Assembly: GCF_047638075.1 (NCBI RefSeq)
Contig: NZ_JBLJBV010000084.1
Location: 1-45,902 of the forward strand
DNA length: 45,902 nt
Source of the DNA: UBA6197 sp047638075
Lineage (GTDB): Bacteria > Pseudomonadota > Alphaproteobacteria > Rhodobacterales > Rhodobacteraceae
Direction: 5' to 3'
A program made the position numbers and the translations under genes. The stretch's first letter is position 1; every line of letters begins with the position of its first letter. This document shows, piece by piece, positions 8,176 to 16,948 of the stretch. Under the pieces are notes generated by a model. That model did no database searches. It saw only the letters and a list, made by a program, of their open reading frames with translations, and was not told the origin of the DNA.

Positions 8176-8247
8176 CTGAACTTTGCCGGACACTAGTCAC
8201 CACCGCAGCGATTCTTGTTGACATGACGCAAGTTCAGATGTTCGATC
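8176..8247. promoter_or_regulatory. Candidate TorR boxes in the torA-torR gap
   Basis: CTGAACTT at 8176-8183 and AAGTTCAG at 8230-8237 are perfect inverted copies facing the two divergent genes. A second GTTC motif follows in tandem (GTTCGATC at 8240-8247). The core GTTCA matches the middle of the E. coli tor box (CTGTTCATAT), and AAGTTCAGAT agrees with it at 7 of 10 positions. TorR binding here is inferred. Confidence 0.5.
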
Positions 8248-8273
8248 TTGTAAAGAAATGTAAAGGCGAGGCC

Positions 8274-8978
8274 ATGCGTCGACATATCCTTATCGTCGAA
8301 GATGATCGCGTCACGCGGATGCGCCTTGCCGCCTATATGCGCGAACTGGGATACCGTGTTTCAGAGGCCGAAGATGCCGACGCGATGGAACACATCATTG
8401 AAATGGACCCGCCAGAGCTGTTGTTGGTTGATATCAATCTTGAGGGTAAGGACGGGTTGACGATCACCCGCGAACAGCGCTCGAAATCGCGAGTGGGGAT
8501 TATCCTTTTGTCGTCGCGGGCCGATCAGGTTGACAAGATCGTCGGGCTTGAAATGGGTGCCGATGACTATGTGACCAAGCCGTTCGATCCCCGCGAACTG
8601 GCGGCACGGGTGAAAAACCTGCTCGCGCGGATCGCGGATATCGGGCAGGCGCCCGAAGGCCTCGCCCCGACAGACGTGATCGGGCCGTGGCGCTTTGACC
8701 GGATTCGCCGCAGGCTGGTGTCGCAGGCGTGCAACGTTCCCCTGACCAAGCAGGAGTTCGAGGTGCTGGGCGCCTTGGCCGACCACCCCGGCCTGACACT
8801 GGGCCGCGACCGCCTGTCAGAGTTGATCGGCCGTGGCCAGCATCGCGCCGCGGACCGGGTGATCGACGTGGTGGTCGGCCGGTTGCGCCGCAAGATCGAA
8901 GCAGACCCCGTGAACCCTGACTGGATTCTGACCATCCACGGCGAGGGTTACAGGCTGGTCGCGCCAGAAGCAGGCTGA
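8274..8978 (+). CDS. torR: Response regulator TorR (OmpR family)
   Basis: The 234-residue product has a receiver domain with acidic pocket EDD at 9-11, phosphoacceptor Asp53 (LLVDINLEG) and Lys102 (YVTKPF). A winged-helix DNA-binding domain follows (LTKQEFEVLGAL, then VIDVVVGRLRRKIE and a GEGYRL end). As TorR it would activate torA when TMAO is sensed through TorT and TorS. The ATG at 8274 begins the usual MRRHILIVEDD start; in-frame ATGs upstream (8223, 8238) would add unrelated residues. The last 31 bases overlap the 3' end of torS on the other strand (8948-8978). Identity rests on the neighbours torA, torS and torT more than on the sequence alone. Confidence 0.88.
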   Translation: MRRHILIVEDDRVTRMRLAAYMRELGYRVSEAEDADAMEHIIEMDPPELLLVDINLEGKDGLTITREQRSKSRVGIILLSSRADQVDKIVGLEMGADDYVTKPFDPRELAARVKNLLARIADIGQAPEGLAPTDVIGPWRFDRIRRRLVSQACNVPLTKQEFEVLGALADHPGLTLGRDRLSELIGRGQHRAADRVIDVVVGRLRRKIEADPVNPDWILTIHGEGYRLVAPEAG

Positions 8979-11740
8979 AGCCCCGCCGTCACCGCCGCCG
9001 CCTCTATCGCGTTGCGTGTCGCATCGGCCCCGGCCCGGAGCCGGGTCAGATCAGCGGCGGACAGCGCGCCCGGTAGCATCTCCAACCGGGCCAATAGGGT
9101 GCAAAACTCGGTCAGACGAAAGTTCGCCGCCGCCCCCTTCAACCGGTGCGCGGCGCGGCGCCTGCCATCGGGTGGGGCGGTTTCAATCTGGTGCAGCGCG
9201 GCGGGCAGATCCTCCAGAAAGGCGCGCACGATGGCTTCGGTTTCCGCCGCACCGATCTCCTTCAGGTCAGATTGCAGCGCGGCCAGAACCTCGGGTGGCG
9301 CGGCGGCAGGGGTCTGCGGCCCTGGCGTGGAAAGACCCGAAAGCACCTCGGCCAGCGCGCGCGGCGACAGCGGTTTGGTCAAGATCACCGACACCCCCAG
9401 CGCGGCGCGGCTTTCGGCGCTGTCGTCCAGCAGATGCGCGGTCAGCGCGACCAGCGCCCCCTGACCGGGCACCTCGCGCAGCTTTGCAATCAGCGCCTCG
9501 CCCGGCATGTCGGGCAGGCCAAGGTCAATCAGCAAAAGGTCAAAGTGCTGCGCCTTGGCGGCCCGCAACCCGGCGGCAGCGTCAACCGCCTCGGTCACGC
9601 GACAGCCCATCCGTTCTAAAAAGCCGCGCGCGACCATCCGGTTGACGGGATGATCCTCGATGACCAGCACCGACCGCCCCTGCGCCGACAAGGGCACGAC
9701 CGTCTGCGCCTCTTCGATGCGAGCCGGGTCACCGACCTTCAGCGGCACCGTCAACGTGAAACGGCTGCCCACCCCCGGCGCGCTTTCAAAATCCAGCGCG
9801 CCGCCTATCTGTTCCGTCAGCCGGCGCGAAATCGCAAGGCCAAGCCCGGCCCCCTCGACCCCGGCCCGCCGCGCCGAGGCCGCCCGGCTATAGGCATCAA
9901 ACGCCCGGTCCGCCGCTGCGCGGGTCATACCCACCCCGGTATCGGCCACGGTGAAGGCCAGCACCGGCGCACCTGTCGCAGGATCGCGGGCATGGTCGAT
10001 CAGCAGCGACACCCGCCCCGACGGCGTATATTTCACCGCGTTCGAGATCAGATTGGTCACCACCTGCCGGATCTTGACCAGATCGCCAAACAGCACCGGC
10101 GGCGCATCTTCTGCCAGATCGACAACGGCTGTCAGCCCCTTTGCACCTGCCAGCGCCTCCAGTTGCAGCGCCAGTTGCCCTATCAGTTTGCGCAAAAAGA
10201 AATGCACATCGGTGCTGCCGCCCTGTTCTTCACCGGCACTGGCAAACGTCAGAATGTCATTGGTAATCTCCAACAAGTTGCGCGCCGACTCCAGCGCGAC
10301 GTGCAACCGCGCGCGTTCGTCGGGGCGCTGTTCATCCAGAACCAACAGGTTGAGCATCCCGATAAAGCCGTTCAGCGGGGTGCGGATCTCATGGCTCATC
10401 CGCGCCAGAAACTGCGATTTGCGCAGATTGGCGGTCTCGGCCTCGGCGCGGGCGGCGTTGGAATCGTGCATCTCGCGCAGGATATCGCCGGTGCGTGCGA
10501 TTACCGCCTCTTCCAGCCGGTTGCGCAGGCGTGCAGCTTCGGCGGCACGGCGCCGCAGAATGTTCAGCGCCTTTTCCATCCGGCCAATTTCATCATTGCC
10601 ACTGATCGAAATTGGCGTGTCGTTGTCGCCGCGCGCCACCGCAATGATCCGGCGCGAGACATTGGCCATGCGCTGCACCAATTGCCTGCGAACATAGGCC
10701 CGCAGTAACGCGCTAAGCAAAACAGCAATTCCGACGGCGATAAACAGGCCCACTGACAGCCTTTCACTTAGCTTCGTGGCTGCAGTTACCCGCGCAATAT
10801 TGTCGCGCTGGGCGGCCTGCCGTAAAGCCTGCGCGCGCTGGGCCAATGCTTGGATGCGGTTGTGCAACTGCGCGCTTGCCGATCCGATGCGCGCCAAGGC
10901 TTGCGCGCGCCGCACACCCTCTGCTGCCACCCCACCGGTTCCCAGTGCCGCGCGAAAATCCTGTAGCAGCGCCCGTGACTCGGCTTTGGCGGCTGTCATT
11001 GGCAGGTAGTCGATGCGCTGATCGGCAAGGTTGATCCAGCGGGTCAGATCTGCGGCCAGCGTGTCTATTGCGCCGGAGGTTTCTGCCTCTGTCATCTGCG
11101 CGGTCAGGATACGGATCAGATCGGCCGCGCGAACCAATTCGCCAATTCTCTCGAACGAAAAGAAATAGTCGTCAGCCATCCGGTCAAGCCGTGGCCGCAG
11201 TGCGCTGCCGTCTTGCATATACAGATCAGCAATAGCCGATGTGATCCGTAATCGCGCCAGATCCAACTGTTGGGCCAATAGCAGGGAAAGGCGCTGCGCC
11301 TGCTGGTCCAGGCGGTTGCGCACCTTCGCGATGCTTTGACCCAGGATCAGTGCATCTCTCGCATCGGCGGTCATCTGCGTCACCAAAGTGCTGATCGGGG
11401 GGCTGTCGTCGGGTGTTGCGATCCGCCCGATCAGCGATTGCAGTTTAGCCATGTCGTCATGGATGCCAGCAACGGTATCGGCCAGGACTTTCGCCGCACG
11501 GTCCAGCTCCGTTTCGGCATTTGCGTTGACAAAGCTTGCCGCCAATGACCCGACCAGATCAGCCGATGCGCCAATTCGGCTGGCCAAATCCACCGCTGGC
11601 AGGCTACGCGCCATCATCGCGTCGTTGGTTTTGATAAGATGGCGGTTGACGGCAATGGAAATGCCGCCGACCATCAGGGTCATGACCCCCATGATGGCAA
11701 AAACCTGAAGGAGCCGCGTGTCAAAACGAGCCTTGCGCAT
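8948..11740 (-). CDS. torS: TMAO sensor hybrid histidine kinase TorS
   Basis: This inner-membrane sensor is a 930-residue unorthodox kinase that detects TMAO through periplasmic TorT and feeds TorR. In order it has a transmembrane segment near residues 13-31, a long mostly helical periplasmic sensor region, a second membrane segment near 325-348, a HAMP-like region, the H-box with SHEIRTPLNG (His near 447), an ATPase domain (NLISNAVKYT, DTGVGMT, GLGLAISRRL), a receiver domain (VIEDHPVNR, Asp near 738 in LLLIDLGLPD) and an Hpt domain (AAHRLKGAAANF, His near 863). The length and layout match TorS. It overlaps torR at the 3' ends and the torT start by 23 bp, so both its ends lie inside neighbours. 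Confidence 0.9.
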   Translation of the reverse strand: MRKARFDTRLLQVFAIMGVMTLMVGGISIAVNRHLIKTNDAMMARSLPAVDLASRIGASADLVGSLAASFVNANAETELDRAAKVLADTVAGIHDDMAKLQSLIGRIATPDDSPPISTLVTQMTADARDALILGQSIAKVRNRLDQQAQRLSLLLAQQLDLARLRITSAIADLYMQDGSALRPRLDRMADDYFFSFERIGELVRAADLIRILTAQMTEAETSGAIDTLAADLTRWINLADQRIDYLPMTAAKAESRALLQDFRAALGTGGVAAEGVRRAQALARIGSASAQLHNRIQALAQRAQALRQAAQRDNIARVTAATKLSERLSVGLFIAVGIAVLLSALLRAYVRRQLVQRMANVSRRIIAVARGDNDTPISISGNDEIGRMEKALNILRRRAAEAARLRNRLEEAVIARTGDILREMHDSNAARAEAETANLRKSQFLARMSHEIRTPLNGFIGMLNLLVLDEQRPDERARLHVALESARNLLEITNDILTFASAGEEQGGSTDVHFFLRKLIGQLALQLEALAGAKGLTAVVDLAEDAPPVLFGDLVKIRQVVTNLISNAVKYTPSGRVSLLIDHARDPATGAPVLAFTVADTGVGMTRAAADRAFDAYSRAASARRAGVEGAGLGLAISRRLTEQIGGALDFESAPGVGSRFTLTVPLKVGDPARIEEAQTVVPLSAQGRSVLVIEDHPVNRMVARGFLERMGCRVTEAVDAAAGLRAAKAQHFDLLLIDLGLPDMPGEALIAKLREVPGQGALVALTAHLLDDSAESRAALGVSVILTKPLSPRALAEVLSGLSTPGPQTPAAAPPEVLAALQSDLKEIGAAETEAIVRAFLEDLPAALHQIETAPPDGRRRAAHRLKGAAANFRLTEFCTLLARLEMLPGALSAADLTRLRAGADATRNAIEAAAVTAGLQPASGATSL

Positions 11741-12737
11741 GATGCAGTATTACGAAGCCTTTCTGCGCGGTTCAACGCGATTGCGTCTGGCCGTGATATT
11801 TGGCGCGGCGCTTGCCATGGGAGGCCCGGGTTTAGCGGCGCCGGCGGTTTCGGTCTGCGTGCTGGTGCCGCATTTCAAGGATGAATACTGGCTCAGCGTC
11901 GGCTATGGGCTGGAGCAAGAGGCAAGGCTGCGCGATGCAACCCTGTGGATCCAAGAGGCGGGCGGCTATCAGGCCCGCGAAAGCCAGATCCGGCAGGTTG
12001 ATGCCTGTGTGGAAGCGGGCGTCGATGCAATTGTGATCGGGGCCGTTACGTCAGACCACCCCGATTTACTGGCGGCCATCGTGCGGGCGGCTGAAAAAGT
12101 GCCAGTCTTTGCGCTGGTCAATGTGCTGCATTCGCCTGTTCTGAGTGGGTCGGTAGGGGTCGACTGGGCTGATATGGGGCGGGCAGTGGGGAATTATCTT
12201 GCCGCGCGCGATCCCGCGGGCGGTCCCCTCAAAACGGCGGTGTTGATTTCCGGTCCCCGCGAATCCGGCTGGACCGCGCCGTTAGAGGCAGGTTTGCGCG
12301 ATGCGTTGGTCAACAGCAGCACCCGGATTATCGCCGTTTACGGCGCAGATACCGGCCTGGATGCCCAATTGGCACTGGTCGAAACCGCACTGTCCCGACA
12401 CCCTGATGTTGACTATATCATCGGCAGCGCCCCCACGATTGAGGCCGCAATGGGCCATTTGCGCGCGCATCCTGATGCAAATAGAACGCCAAGGCTGATT
12501 GCGACCTATCTTGCCCATACGGTCAAGCGTGGCCTGGTGGGCGGTAGCGTGCTGTTTGCGCCCTTCGATGACCCGCAAGAGCAGGGGCGAATGGCGTTGC
12601 GCCAAGTGTTGACGTTTTTGCAAGACCATCGAAGGGTCGGCAAACGGGGGCCAAAAATCCTGCCGTTGACGCCCGGTGATTCAGCTTTGCAAAACGTCCA
12701 TCTTTCGCCTGCGGACTATTTTCCGAAAATTGAGTGA
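11718..12737 (+). CDS. torT: Periplasmic TMAO-binding sensor protein TorT
   Basis: TorT is a periplasmic binding protein of the sugar-binding type I fold that binds TMAO and signals to TorS. The 339-residue product begins with a basic stretch and a hydrophobic segment (LRLAVIFGAALAMGGPGLAA), a likely signal peptide. The mature part has LVPHFKDEYWLSVGYG, VDAIVIGAVTSD and IGSAPTIEAAM, typical of TorT. The GTG at 11718 is preferred because AAGGAG at 11708-11713 precedes it by 4 bases. ATGs at 11739 and 11742 lack such a site but would still leave a signal peptide. With the GTG, the gene overlaps the divergent torS by 23 bp, so its promoter must lie within torS. Confidence 0.85.
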   Translation: MSKRALRMMQYYEAFLRGSTRLRLAVIFGAALAMGGPGLAAPAVSVCVLVPHFKDEYWLSVGYGLEQEARLRDATLWIQEAGGYQARESQIRQVDACVEAGVDAIVIGAVTSDHPDLLAAIVRAAEKVPVFALVNVLHSPVLSGSVGVDWADMGRAVGNYLAARDPAGGPLKTAVLISGPRESGWTAPLEAGLRDALVNSSTRIIAVYGADTGLDAQLALVETALSRHPDVDYIIGSAPTIEAAMGHLRAHPDANRTPRLIATYLAHTVKRGLVGGSVLFAPFDDPQEQGRMALRQVLTFLQDHRRVGKRGPKILPLTPGDSALQNVHLSPADYFPKIE

Positions 12738-12896
12738 TCCTGAAATAATACAGGCGATTGCTCGGCAAATCGTGGCGACATGGCCCCGATCTTGGCTCCA
12801 TTCCCGAAAAAAGCAAATTTTCCGTCAATATTCCCATAGCGCCCACCCGCCACAGCCCTTAAATGCAACCATGCCTACGTTGGGAGGAGGAAGCCC

Positions 12897-13949
12897 ATGC
12901 TGGATATTGCCTTGATGCGGAGCTCGCTTGCCGAGGCCTACGATCTTGCGCCGTCGCTGGAAAAGGCCGAAGCCACGGCCGATATACACGCCCGGATGAA
13001 CCGCGTCGTGCCGCTGGCCGACTGGGCCCGTTATGCGCCCTATGTGATGGAAATCAATCGCCTGAAACGCGAACGAAATGCCGTCATTCTGGCGCATAAC
13101 TACATGACGCCAGAGGTGTTTCACGGGGTTGGCGATGTTGTGGGCGACAGTCTGCAACTGGCGATTGCCGCGACCAGGGTCGAGGCCGACGTGATCGTGC
13201 AATGCGGTGTGCATTTCATGGCCGAAACCTCAAAAATCCTGAACCCGGCGAAAACCGTGCTGATCCCGGATATGGCGGCAGGCTGTTCGCTGGCAGAAAG
13301 CATTACCGCTGAAGGCGTTGCCGAGATGCGCGCCAAATACCCCGGTGCGCCGGTTGTCAGCTATGTCAACACCACTGCCGAGGTGAAGGCCGCCTCGGAT
13401 ATCTGCTGCACATCGTCCAACGCCGCGCAGATCGTTGCCGCGATGGAAGGCGATACCGTCATCATGACCCCTGACCAGTATCTGGCCCAGAACGTGGCGC
13501 GCCAGGTGCCGGGCAAGCGGGTGGTCTGGTGGGCGGGGTCGTGTATCGTCCACGAACAATTCACCGCCGCCGACCTGCGCGAATTTCGCACCCATTACCC
13601 TGACACGCAGATCATCGCGCATCCCGAATGCCCGCCCGATGTGGTGGCCGAGGCTGATTTTTCCGGCTCGACCTCGGGTATCATCGACTATGTGCACAGC
13701 CACAAACCCGGCCGGGCGATGCTTGTTACTGAATGTTCCATGGCCTCGAACATCGCTGATGAACTGCCAGAAGTCGACTTTGTCGGCCCCTGCAACATGT
13801 GCCCCTATATGAAGAAAATCACCTTGGAAAAGATTCTCTGGTCGCTTCATACGATGACGACCGAAGTGGTGGTCGACCCTGAAATTTCCGCCCGTGCCCG
13901 CGTGGCTGTGCAGCGGATGATAGATCTGTCGCGGAAAACCATGGCATGA
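12897..13949 (+). CDS. nadA: Quinolinate synthase A
   Basis: This cytoplasmic 4Fe-4S enzyme condenses iminoaspartate (from NadB) with dihydroxyacetone phosphate to give quinolinate for NAD synthesis. The 350-residue product shows LAHNYMTPEVF, CGVHFMAETSKIL, SYVNTTAEVKA and CNMCPYMKKITLEKI. The likely cluster cysteines are Cys103, Cys216 and one of Cys299/Cys302, probably Cys302. GGAGGAGG at 12883-12890 precedes the ATG by 6 bases. It is the first gene of nadABC, with a 4-base ATGA overlap to nadB. The 159-bp gap upstream to torT should hold its promoter; I could not pick it out with confidence. Confidence 0.96.
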   Translation: MLDIALMRSSLAEAYDLAPSLEKAEATADIHARMNRVVPLADWARYAPYVMEINRLKRERNAVILAHNYMTPEVFHGVGDVVGDSLQLAIAATRVEADVIVQCGVHFMAETSKILNPAKTVLIPDMAAGCSLAESITAEGVAEMRAKYPGAPVVSYVNTTAEVKAASDICCTSSNAAQIVAAMEGDTVIMTPDQYLAQNVARQVPGKRVVWWAGSCIVHEQFTAADLREFRTHYPDTQIIAHPECPPDVVAEADFSGSTSGIIDYVHSHKPGRAMLVTECSMASNIADELPEVDFVGPCNMCPYMKKITLEKILWSLHTMTTEVVVDPEISARARVAVQRMIDLSRKTMA

Positions 13950-15526
13950 TACCGCAGTCTGCCGCCCACCTTGCCACTGACCGCGTGATTATCGTCGGGG
14001 CGGGTCTGGGGGCGCTTTACGCGGCGCTGAAACTGGCGCCGCGCCCGGTGCTGGTGATTTCGCCTGAACGGCTGGGGGCAGGGGCCTCGTCTGCCTGGGC
14101 ACAGGGCGGGGTTGCGGCGGCGATGTCGGCTGGTGATAGCCCGGAAAGCCACGCAATAGACACGCTGCGTGCGGGCGCCGGCACAGTCGACCCCGAAATC
14201 GCCCGCATGGTCACCGCCGAGGCAAAGGCACATATCCTGAACCTGACCACCCTTGGCACGCCGTTCGACCGCGACGCGAGCGGCGACTATATCATGTCGC
14301 GCGAAGCGGCGCATAGCCAGCCGCGCGTGGTCCGCGTCAAGGGCGATCAAGCCGGCCGCGAGATCATGCAGGCGTTGATCGCTGCCGTGCGTGTGGCGCC
14401 CTCGGTGCAGGTGCTTGAGGGGGTGCTGGCGTCGGGATTGGAGGCGCTGAACGGTACCGTCACCGGCGTTTGGCTGGAACGCGCGGATGTGCCTTCGGGG
14501 CGGGTGCTGCTGCGCGGGGCGGCGGTGCTGCTGGCAGGCGGTGGATCAGGCGGGCTTTATGCAGTGACCACCAACCCGCCGCGGATTCGCGGCCAGGTGA
14601 TCGGTATGGCCGCCCGCGCGGGTGCCGTTATCGCTGACGCCGAATTCGTGCAGTTTCACCCCACCGCCATTGATTGCGGCGAAGACCCCGCCCCCTTGGC
14701 AACCGAGGCGCTGCGCGGCGAAGGGGCCACCCTGATCAACGCCGATGGCACCCGCTTCATGCTGCCCCTGCACCCCGATGCCGAACTGGCCCCCCGCGAT
14801 ATTGTCGCCCGCGCGATCTTTGCTGAATCCGTGGCCGGGCACCGGCCGATGCTTGATACCCGCGCGGCGCTGGGCGCGTCGGTACTGACCCGCTTTCCCG
14901 CCGTGGCCGAAGCTTGCAAACGGGCCGGAATAGACCCTGTTTCACAGCCTATTCCGGTTGCCGCCGCCGCGCATTACCACATGGGGGGCGTTGCGGTTGA
15001 TGCGCAGGGCCGGTCCAGCCTTGGCAACCTTTGGGCCTGCGGCGAGGCGTCGTCTACCGGGCTGCATGGCGCAAACCGTCTGGCCTCGAACGGGCTGCTT
15101 GAAGCGCTGGTTTTCGCCCGTCTGTGCAGCCTGTCGATTGATGCGGCCCTTGGCCCGGTGGTCGCGGCCCCTGCGGTCAGCCTGACCTTCCCGGAAGGTG
15201 GCACCGTTCCGGACCCTGACGCCATCGCCCGGTTGCGGCAGTTGATGACCGCCCATGTCGGCGTCATGCGCAACGAGGCAGGTTTGCGCCGCGCGCTGGC
15301 CGAGATTGGCGAAATCGAATCCCTGGCGCCACCGTCCGAAACGCTGGCGAACATGACCGCCACCGCCACGCTGATCGCCGCCGCCGCCTTGATGCGGGAG
15401 GAAAGCCGGGGCGGGCATTTCCGCACCGATTACCCTGACGCCGACCCGGCGCAGGCCGAACGATCGCGCCTGACACTGGCCACCGCCCTGGCCCTTCGCG
15501 CCGATGTCACTGAGGATACCCGATGA
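13946..15526 (+). CDS. nadB: L-aspartate oxidase
   Basis: This FAD enzyme oxidises L-aspartate to iminoaspartate, which NadA uses. The 526-residue product has the dinucleotide site VGAGLGALYAAL near the N-terminus, SSAWAQGGVAAAM, the HPTAI motif with VQFHPTAID, and GANRLASNGLLEALVFA, all typical of the succinate dehydrogenase/fumarate reductase flavoprotein group and of NadB. The start overlaps the nadA stop by 4 bases and the stop overlaps nadC by 4, so the three genes are translationally coupled. Confidence 0.96.
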   Translation: MIPQSAAHLATDRVIIVGAGLGALYAALKLAPRPVLVISPERLGAGASSAWAQGGVAAAMSAGDSPESHAIDTLRAGAGTVDPEIARMVTAEAKAHILNLTTLGTPFDRDASGDYIMSREAAHSQPRVVRVKGDQAGREIMQALIAAVRVAPSVQVLEGVLASGLEALNGTVTGVWLERADVPSGRVLLRGAAVLLAGGGSGGLYAVTTNPPRIRGQVIGMAARAGAVIADAEFVQFHPTAIDCGEDPAPLATEALRGEGATLINADGTRFMLPLHPDAELAPRDIVARAIFAESVAGHRPMLDTRAALGASVLTRFPAVAEACKRAGIDPVSQPIPVAAAAHYHMGGVAVDAQGRSSLGNLWACGEASSTGLHGANRLASNGLLEALVFARLCSLSIDAALGPVVAAPAVSLTFPEGGTVPDPDAIARLRQLMTAHVGVMRNEAGLRRALAEIGEIESLAPPSETLANMTATATLIAAAALMREESRGGHFRTDYPDADPAQAERSRLTLATALALRADVTEDTR

Positions 15527-16368
15527 CTGCAACCCTGCCTGATTTCCTGCTTGAACCACTGGTTCGTGCGGCGCTGACCGAAGATCTGTCCCCGATGGGG
15601 GATGTGACCACCCGCGCAGTCATTCCCGCCGGTGTCCGCTACACTGCCCGCCTGAACGCGCGCGAGGCGGGCGTGGTTTCCGGCATGCAGATCGCCGCGG
15701 TGGCGTTCCGGCTGGTCGACCCCGCGCTTCGGTTGGAAACGCAGGTCGCTGATGGCCAGCCTTGCCAGCCCGGCGATACGCTGATGACCATCGACGGCGC
15801 CGCCGCCTCGATCCTGATGGCGGAACGGGTGGCGCTGAACTTTGCCGGGCGGCTGACGGGCATTGCCACGCTGACCGCGGCCTTTGTGGCGAAAACGCGC
15901 GGCACGAACACGCGCATCACCTGCACCCGTAAAACCACCCCCGGCCTGCGTGCGGTGGAAAAGCTGGCGGTGCAGCACGGAGGCGGCTTTAACCACCGCT
16001 ACGGCCTCTCGGACGCGATCCTGATCAAGGACAACCACATAGCCGCCGCCGGCGGGATTACCGCCGTTCTGACCGCCGCCAAGGCAGCCCGCAGTCACAT
16101 GATGCGGATTGAGATTGAGGTTGACCGGCTGGACCAACTGGCCGAAGTGCTGGCCATCGGCGGTGCCGATGTCGTGCTGCTTGACAATATGGACACGCCC
16201 ACGCTGCACCAAGCGGTGGCAATGGCCGACGGAAGGGTCGTGCTGGAGGCGTCGGGCAATATGCAACTGCCACGCATCGCAGAGGTGGCGGCCACCGGGG
16301 TTGATTACATCTCATCGGGGGCGCTGACCCATTCAGCGCGCACGCTGGACCTTGGCCTGGATTTCTAG
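15523..16368 (+). CDS. nadC: Nicotinate-nucleotide pyrophosphorylase (carboxylating)
   Basis: This enzyme converts quinolinate and PRPP to nicotinate mononucleotide, ending the de novo branch. The 281-residue product has the expected length and motifs (EDLSPMGDVTTRAVIP at the N-terminus, TRKTTPGLRAVEKLAV with the basic PRPP/quinolinate-binding residues, KDNHIAAAGG, and VDYISSGALTHS at the end). It is the last gene of nadABC and faces rppH with only 8 bases between the stop codons. No clear intrinsic terminator is visible in that gap. Confidence 0.96.
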   Translation: MTATLPDFLLEPLVRAALTEDLSPMGDVTTRAVIPAGVRYTARLNAREAGVVSGMQIAAVAFRLVDPALRLETQVADGQPCQPGDTLMTIDGAAASILMAERVALNFAGRLTGIATLTAAFVAKTRGTNTRITCTRKTTPGLRAVEKLAVQHGGGFNHRYGLSDAILIKDNHIAAAGGITAVLTAAKAARSHMMRIEIEVDRLDQLAEVLAIGGADVVLLDNMDTPTLHQAVAMADGRVVLEASGNMQLPRIAEVAATGVDYISSGALTHSARTLDLGLDF

Positions 16369-16376
16369 ACGGCCGG

Positions 16377-16871
16377 TCAGTTGATCCCGTGCAGATAAGG
16401 TGCGAATTCGGCGGTGATGGATTCATAAACCGCCCGTTTGAACGGCACGATCGCCGCGACCATCTCTGCCGCGCCAATCCAGCGCCAGGACGCAAATTCC
16501 GGGTGGTCGGTGGCAATGCGGATCTGGGTGTCGGCGCCCTGAAATCGCAGCAGGAACCACTTTTGCCGCTGCCCCCGGTATCGGCCTTTCCAGACCTTGC
16601 CCATCAATTCATCGGGCAGGTCATAGGTCACCCAATCTGCGGTTTCGGCGACCGGTTCCACCAGATCCGCCGTCACCCCGGTCTCTTCCCATAATTCGCG
16701 CAGCGCCGCGTCATAGGGGGCCTCGCCCGCGTCGATCCCGCCTTGTGGCATCTGCCAGGCGGCAACCGGGCTGTCGATGCGCTGCCCTGCAAAGATCAAC
16801 CCTTGGGGGTTTATCAGCACCACACCCACGCAGGGCCGATAGGGAAGGGTGGAAATCTGATCGGGGGTCAT
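16377..16871 (-). CDS. rppH: RNA pyrophosphohydrolase (Nudix)
   Basis: RppH removes pyrophosphate from the 5' triphosphate of mRNAs and so primes their decay. The 164-residue product (start at 16871, MTPDQISTLPYRP) has a complete Nudix box from about residue 44 to 66 (GGIDAGE, then RELWEETGV) and the WVTYDLP and QKWFLLRF stretches found in RppH. An upstream TTG at 16898 would add nine residues lacking family support. The terminator at 16904-16926 separates it from the ctpA operon, so it likely has its own promoter in the short gap or depends on read-through. Confidence 0.92.
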   Translation of the reverse strand: MTPDQISTLPYRPCVGVVLINPQGLIFAGQRIDSPVAAWQMPQGGIDAGEAPYDAALRELWEETGVTADLVEPVAETADWVTYDLPDELMGKVWKGRYRGQRQKWFLLRFQGADTQIRIATDHPEFASWRWIGAAEMVAAIVPFKRAVYESITAEFAPYLHGIN

Positions 16872-16903
16872 ACGGTGTCCTGTGATAGCAAGGGGCAATG
16901 GCG

Positions 16904-16926
16904 AAACGGGGGGCCAAGGCCCCCCG
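16904..16926 (-). terminator. Terminator of the gpmI-envC-ctpA operon
   Basis: CGGGGGG at 16907-16913 pairs with CCCCCCG at 16920-16926 around CCAAGG. The minus strand then reads TTTCGCC. It lies 22 bases after the ctpA stop. Confidence 0.65.
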
Positions 16927-16948
16927 GTTCAATGGCGCAATTGCCGCG

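Noticed and set aside
9650..10708. A 352-codon frame antisense to torS
   Set aside because: Basic low-complexity product with no motif; it is a by-product of the torS coding bias.
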